Source: CACKLF01 sp002725175 | GTDB lineage: Bacteria; Pseudomonadota; Alphaproteobacteria; Rhodobacterales; Rhodobacteraceae | Length of the DNA stretch: 6,821 nt | Direction of reading: 5' to 3' | NCBI GenBank assembly: GCA_002725175.2 | Contig: PBQX02000034.1 | Coordinates: forward strand, 1-6,821 | In this document: positions 4,375 to 6,821 of the stretch, piece by piece | Numbering within the stretch: the stretch's first letter is position 1 | Layout of the letters: every line of letters starts with the position of its first letter | Program-made: the position numbers and the translations under genes | Notes under the pieces: model-generated | Database searches by the model: none | What the model was told of the DNA's origin: nothing | Seen by the model: only the letters and a program-made list of their open reading frames with translations

Positions 4375-6821
4375 ATGTGGGCGTATTTAAAGAATGTATT
4401 TAATAATATATATACATCTGAATCAGAAGATTTTTCTTGGAAGGAAACTGCTTTGATACATGGAGGGTATAATGACAGATTTGGCTCTTCGCTTGCCATA
4501 TATGGCGACACCGTCGTGGTCGGCGCGCCAATGGGTCTCGGTGTTGTGTATATTTACGATTTCTCGTCGGAGGAAATCGCAGCGCGGCTGCAATCGACAC
4601 ATAGTGATTCCCTGAATTCTTTGTTTGGTAATTCTGTTGCGATTGACGACGCCACCATCGTAGTTAGCGCGCCTTATGAATCTTATAATAATTTAGAAAT
4701 ATCTGGTTCTATTTATATTTTTGAAAAGGATATTTCTGGTAATTGGAATCATAAAGTTAGAATTACGAATCCATCACTAAAAGAATATGATTATTTTGGG
4801 CATTCGGTGGCCATAGACGGCGATGTTATTATTGTTGGGAGCTCATGCAGTGAGAAGATGGTTGGGAGTGAGAGTCTTGTTTATGTTTATCGTTATACCG
4901 GCGGAGTGGCCGAGCTCGAGTCAACATTATCATCTAATAATATAGATGATTCTTTTGGGGCGTCAGTGGCCGTTTCCGGCAACACTGTTGTGGTTGGCGC
5001 ACATAAGGGAAACAATATGGAAGGTACTGTATATGTCTATAGTTTTGACGGCTTCGCTGTCGCTTGGGTATTGGAAACAAAATTATTTAGTGCTTTACCT
5101 AAAGAAAATAGTTTTTTTGGTTTTTCAGTAGCGATTGCTGGTGATACTGTGGTGGTTGGTTCTTATGGGCAATCTAGAGTAGATATTTTTAAACGTGATG
5201 TAAGTACTTTAATTTATTGGAACGCTGTCGCGTCGGCCGATGCCGCGGATTCGCAATTTGGCTATAGTGTTAGTATTAATGATAGTTTTATAGGAATTGG
5301 TGCTCCGAATTCAAATTTTGATGGTGCTGTACGTGCCAATGCTGGTGCGATTTATTTGTATGAAATAAATTCAACAAATTATTTTAATAATAAGAAATGT
5401 TTTATAGGGAGCGATTCAAGTAGTTCTAGTTTCGGAGCAAATGTATCTTTAAGTGGAAATAATTTTATTGTATCTGATCCAAATGGAGTAAATGATGATT
5501 TTTCATTTCGTCCGGTTTATTTTTATAATTATAGTCCTGGATTTTTATATCCAGAACCAGAACCGGAGCCTGAGCCCGAGCCGGCTCCGGAGCCTCAACC
5601 AGAACCACAGCCTGAGCCTGAGCCGGCTCCGGAACCAGAACCTCAACCTGAACCAGAGCCAGAACCAGAGCCTCAGTCACAGCCTGAAACTCTGTATCCA
5701 GAACCGGAACCAGAACCACAGCCTGAGCCTGAGCCGGCTCCGGAACCAGAACCTCAACCTGAACCAGAGCCAGAACCTGAGCCACAGCCAGAGCCACAGC
5801 CAGAGCCTGAGCCAAATCCAGAGCCATCTCCAGAACCTGAACCAGAACCACAACCAGAACCAGAACCAGAACCAATTATAATCCAGAATGTTGTAATTTA
5901 TTGGAATAAAGTAGATGATTCTGGGGATTTTGTGCAAGACTATACTTTGTATAACTATGGCGAAAATGGAATAGTTAGTTTAGAACCTTTAAAAATTATT
6001 GAAGACGAATATGATATTTTTAGCATAGATGATGTTAATATTGGAATTAAAACAGTTAAATCATATTTAGGTGATAATAATAATTTAAATAAATTATGGT
6101 GTGATGATTTTGATGATGATAATGATTTTGTTAGAACAAACTATGATAGGTTAGATATTAATTATTATAGTTTTGAACTAATAAGATTAAATTATAATTA
6201 TGATAACGATGATTTTAATAAATTTCATTTAAGTCATGTTGACGCACAAGGGAACAATAGATTTGTTGTTCAAAGTTCTATTGATTTTGCATGGGGTTAT
6301 GTATTAGAATTTTCAAATAGTGAACCAAATGGTTATTTTACGTTTGCATATGGCAATGATATTTCTCGTGTTCCGATAAATGTTTGGGATATATTAGCAA
6401 TTCCTCCACCAGAACCAGAACCAGAACCAGAGCCACAACCTGAACCAGAACCAGAACCAGAGCCACAACCTGAACCAGAACCAGAGCCAGAACCAGAACC
6501 AGAGCCTGAACCAGAAACAACAACTTCTATTTATTTTGCAATAAACACATATACTGCATCTACAACAAATGTTGCAAATAATTTTGCATTAATAGAAAAT
6601 ATTAACAACCCTATTATTAGTGAACCAGAAGCAATAGATTATAGTGAATTATATGTATCAGGAGCTGGATTTATAGATATTTCAGGTAATTGGGAAAATA
6701 TAAATGATTCTTTTAGTGCAAAATTCTATGTTGGTACAACAATTTTAACTTGGAAAGTATATGATAAATACAATAACGAGAGTAGCGCTCAAGTAAATGT
6801 TAATGTATACGATGCTTTTGG
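4375..6821 (+). CDS. FG-GAP beta-propeller / Pro-Glu repeat / HYR-like modular protein, 3' end outside window
   Basis: The frame opens at ATG 4375 and runs without a stop for 815 codons to the right edge. Order of parts: a short N-terminus without a hydrophobic signal peptide (MWAYLKNVFNNIYTSESED); seven FG-GAP repeats forming a propeller (about 25-390); a Pro-Glu/Gln linker (393-500); an Asp/Asn/Tyr-rich segment without recognised homology (501-676); a second Pro-Glu linker (677-714); and an Ile/Asn-rich beta segment (715-815+). The end of that segment (about 780-810, e.g. VGTTILTWKVYDKYNNES) closely follows the hyalin repeat (HYR) pattern 'vGtttvtytatDasGN'. FG-GAP propellers with rigid PEP stalks and HYR or Ig-like modules are typical of adhesion or surface proteins, so a virion-surface or host-contact role is likely but inferred. 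The absence of a signal peptide argues against ordinary ER export and fits incorporation into a cytoplasmic virion. Codon use changes sharply along the gene, GC-rich at the start and AT-rich later, which suggests mixed or foreign origin. Confidence 0.94.
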   Translation, partial: MWAYLKNVFNNIYTSESEDFSWKETALIHGGYNDRFGSSLAIYGDTVVVGAPMGLGVVYIYDFSSEEIAARLQSTHSDSLNSLFGNSVAIDDATIVVSAPYESYNNLEISGSIYIFEKDISGNWNHKVRITNPSLKEYDYFGHSVAIDGDVIIVGSSCSEKMVGSESLVYVYRYTGGVAELESTLSSNNIDDSFGASVAVSGNTVVVGAHKGNNMEGTVYVYSFDGFAVAWVLETKLFSALPKENSFFGFSVAIAGDTVVVGSYGQSRVDIFKRDVSTLIYWNAVASADAADSQFGYSVSINDSFIGIGAPNSNFDGAVRANAGAIYLYEINSTNYFNNKKCFIGSDSSSSSFGANVSLSGNNFIVSDPNGVNDDFSFRPVYFYNYSPGFLYPEPEPEPEPEPAPEPQPEPQPEPEPAPEPEPQPEPEPEPEPQSQPETLYPEPEPEPQPEPEPAPEPEPQPEPEPEPEPQPEPQPEPEPNPEPSPEPEPEPQPEPEPEPIIIQNVVIYWNKVDDSGDFVQDYTLYNYGENGIVSLEPLKIIEDEYDIFSIDDVNIGIKTVKSYLGDNNNLNKLWCDDFDDDNDFVRTNYDRLDINYYSFELIRLNYNYDNDDFNKFHLSHVDAQGNNRFVVQSSIDFAWGYVLEFSNSEPNGYFTFAYGNDISRVPINVWDILAIPPPEPEPEPEPQPEPEPEPEPQPEPEPEPEPEPEPEPETTTSIYFAINTYTASTTNVANNFALIENINNPIISEPEAIDYSELYVSGAGFIDISGNWENINDSFSAKFYVGTTILTWKVYDKYNNESSAQVNVNVYDAF
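4480..5481 (+). repeat. Seven FG-GAP repeats forming one beta-propeller
   Basis: Seven cores, each exactly 17 residues, can be aligned: FGSSLAIYGDTVVVGAP (36-52), FGNSVAIDDATIVVSAP (84-100), FGHSVAIDGDVIIVGSS (141-157), FGASVAVSGNTVVVGAH (198-214), FGFSVAIAGDTVVVGSY (248-264), FGYSVSINDSFIGIGAP (295-311) and FGANVSLSGNNFIVSDP (353-369). The periods are 48, 57, 57, 50, 47 and 58 residues. Each core is followed by a closing strand such as VVYIYD, GSIYIFE, GTVYVYS or GAIYLYE. The pattern fits the FG-GAP_2 type rather than the Ca-binding integrin type, because no DxDxDG loop is visible. Seven is the blade number of an integrin-alpha propeller. The terminal 'GAP' decays in several blades (GSS, GAH, GSY, SDP). 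Confidence 0.93.
5551..5874 (+). repeat. Pro-Glu/Gln repeat linker 1 (108 residues)
   Basis: In the coding frame this is an almost uninterrupted alternation of Pro with Glu, and less often Gln, Ala, Asn or Ser. It is encoded by varied CCN-GAR hexamers. Such segments form stiff, extended, strongly acidic stalks in bacterial and viral surface proteins. A single break (about 434-441, containing QSQPETLYPEP) restarts the pattern with LYPEP, the same residues that open the block at 391-395. This suggests that the block arose by duplication of a unit beginning LYPEP. Confidence 0.95.
5597..5777 (+). repeat. 70-bp perfect direct repeat inside linker 1
   Basis: Bases 5597-5666 are identical to 5708-5777 (70 bp, offset 111 bp, or 37 codons). 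Synonymous choices are shared, including the rare GCT-CCG Ala-Pro pair, so this is a recent DNA duplication or conversion and not merely a shared amino-acid pattern. The copies diverge at the next base (A at 5667, T at 5778). Confidence 0.9.
6403..6516 (+). repeat. Pro-Glu/Gln repeat linker 2 (38 residues)
   Basis: This is a second Pro-Glu stretch in the same frame, starting PPPEPEP and ending PEPETTT, between the unrecognised middle domain and the HYR-like segment. Inside it a 30-bp unit, ten codons reading PEPEPEPQPE, is present as two perfect tandem copies (6415-6444 and 6445-6474). The third positions here are mostly A, unlike linker 1 where CCG/CCT/GAG are frequent. The two linkers have therefore evolved separately or been homogenised separately. 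Confidence 0.93.

Noticed and set aside
4400..5131. Minus-strand frame 4400-4600 and plus-strand frame 4946-5131
   Set aside because: Both overlap FG-GAP blades in other phases. The 17-residue blade periodicity fixes the true frame.
5465..5875. Long minus-strand open frame of Val/Leu/Gln/Ala repeats opposite linker 1
   Set aside because: It is the antisense of the CCN-GAR hexamers, which contain no stop in that frame. The plus-strand frame continues upstream and downstream with real domains.
5492..5881. Plus-strand open frame rich in Asn/Gln/Ser/Leu in another phase of linker 1
   Set aside because: It exists only because hexamer repeats keep several frames open, and it ends right after the repeat block. 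The FG-GAP frame is the coding one.
5677..5937. Minus-strand frame with alternating Trp/Phe/Leu/Arg
   Set aside because: It is another antisense phase of the same repeat, with implausible composition and no independent support.
5551..6516. CRISPR-like or satellite array
   Set aside because: The periodicity is 6 bp and multiples, with no unique spacers, and it is in frame within a single coding sequence.
6338..6523. Minus-strand Val/Leu-rich open frame over linker 2
   Set aside because: It is an antisense shadow of the second Pro-Glu block.

Overview
This 6.8-kb window looks like a piece of a nucleocytoplasmic large DNA virus (giant virus) genome, most probably of the Mimivirus/Klosneuvirus-like kind. 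The reasons are a D6/D11-type superfamily 2 helicase next to a virus-encoded RNA polymerase subunit (RPB9), strong AT bias in most genes, intergenic gaps of only 2 to about 104 bp, no operon-style ribosome binding sites, and a large repetitive FG-GAP protein. The lineage is inferred. No phylogenetic marker here was searched against a database.

Left part, minus strand (1-3160): three genes are read leftwards. First in reading order is an 860-residue D6/D11-like helicase (578-3160). It is followed by a 108-residue tyrosine-rich protein of unknown function (228-554) and the first 75 codons of a basic, GC-rich protein that leaves the window on the left (1-225). Gaps between these genes are 23 and 2 bp.

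Centre (3161-3264): a 104-bp AT-rich divergent intergenic region separates the helicase from the plus-strand genes and must carry both upstream regions.

Right part, plus strand (3265-6821): RPB9 (3265-3663) is followed by a 214-residue probably helical protein with a tentative MIF4G (eIF4G-like) resemblance (3709-4353). Last is a very large open frame (4375 to beyond the right edge, at least 815 residues). Its order is seven FG-GAP blades (a complete beta-propeller), a 108-residue Pro-Glu repeat linker, an Asp/Asn-rich domain I do not recognise, a second Pro-Glu linker of 38 residues, and a hyalin-repeat (HYR)-like beta-sandwich. It looks like a modular, stalked, surface or adhesion protein.

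How the genes fit together: the helicase and RPB9 belong to the viral transcription machinery, and a MIF4G-like protein would add translation control. The FG-GAP protein belongs to a different functional class, probably virion surface or host contact. The most notable signal is inside it: G/C at third codon positions falls from 11/17 in the first FG-GAP core to 1/17 in the seventh. The GC-rich first blade also shares a short near-identical DNA stretch with the GC-rich gene at the left edge. There is no gene-free stretch longer than 300 bp, and I saw no tRNA, CRISPR array or insertion sequence.
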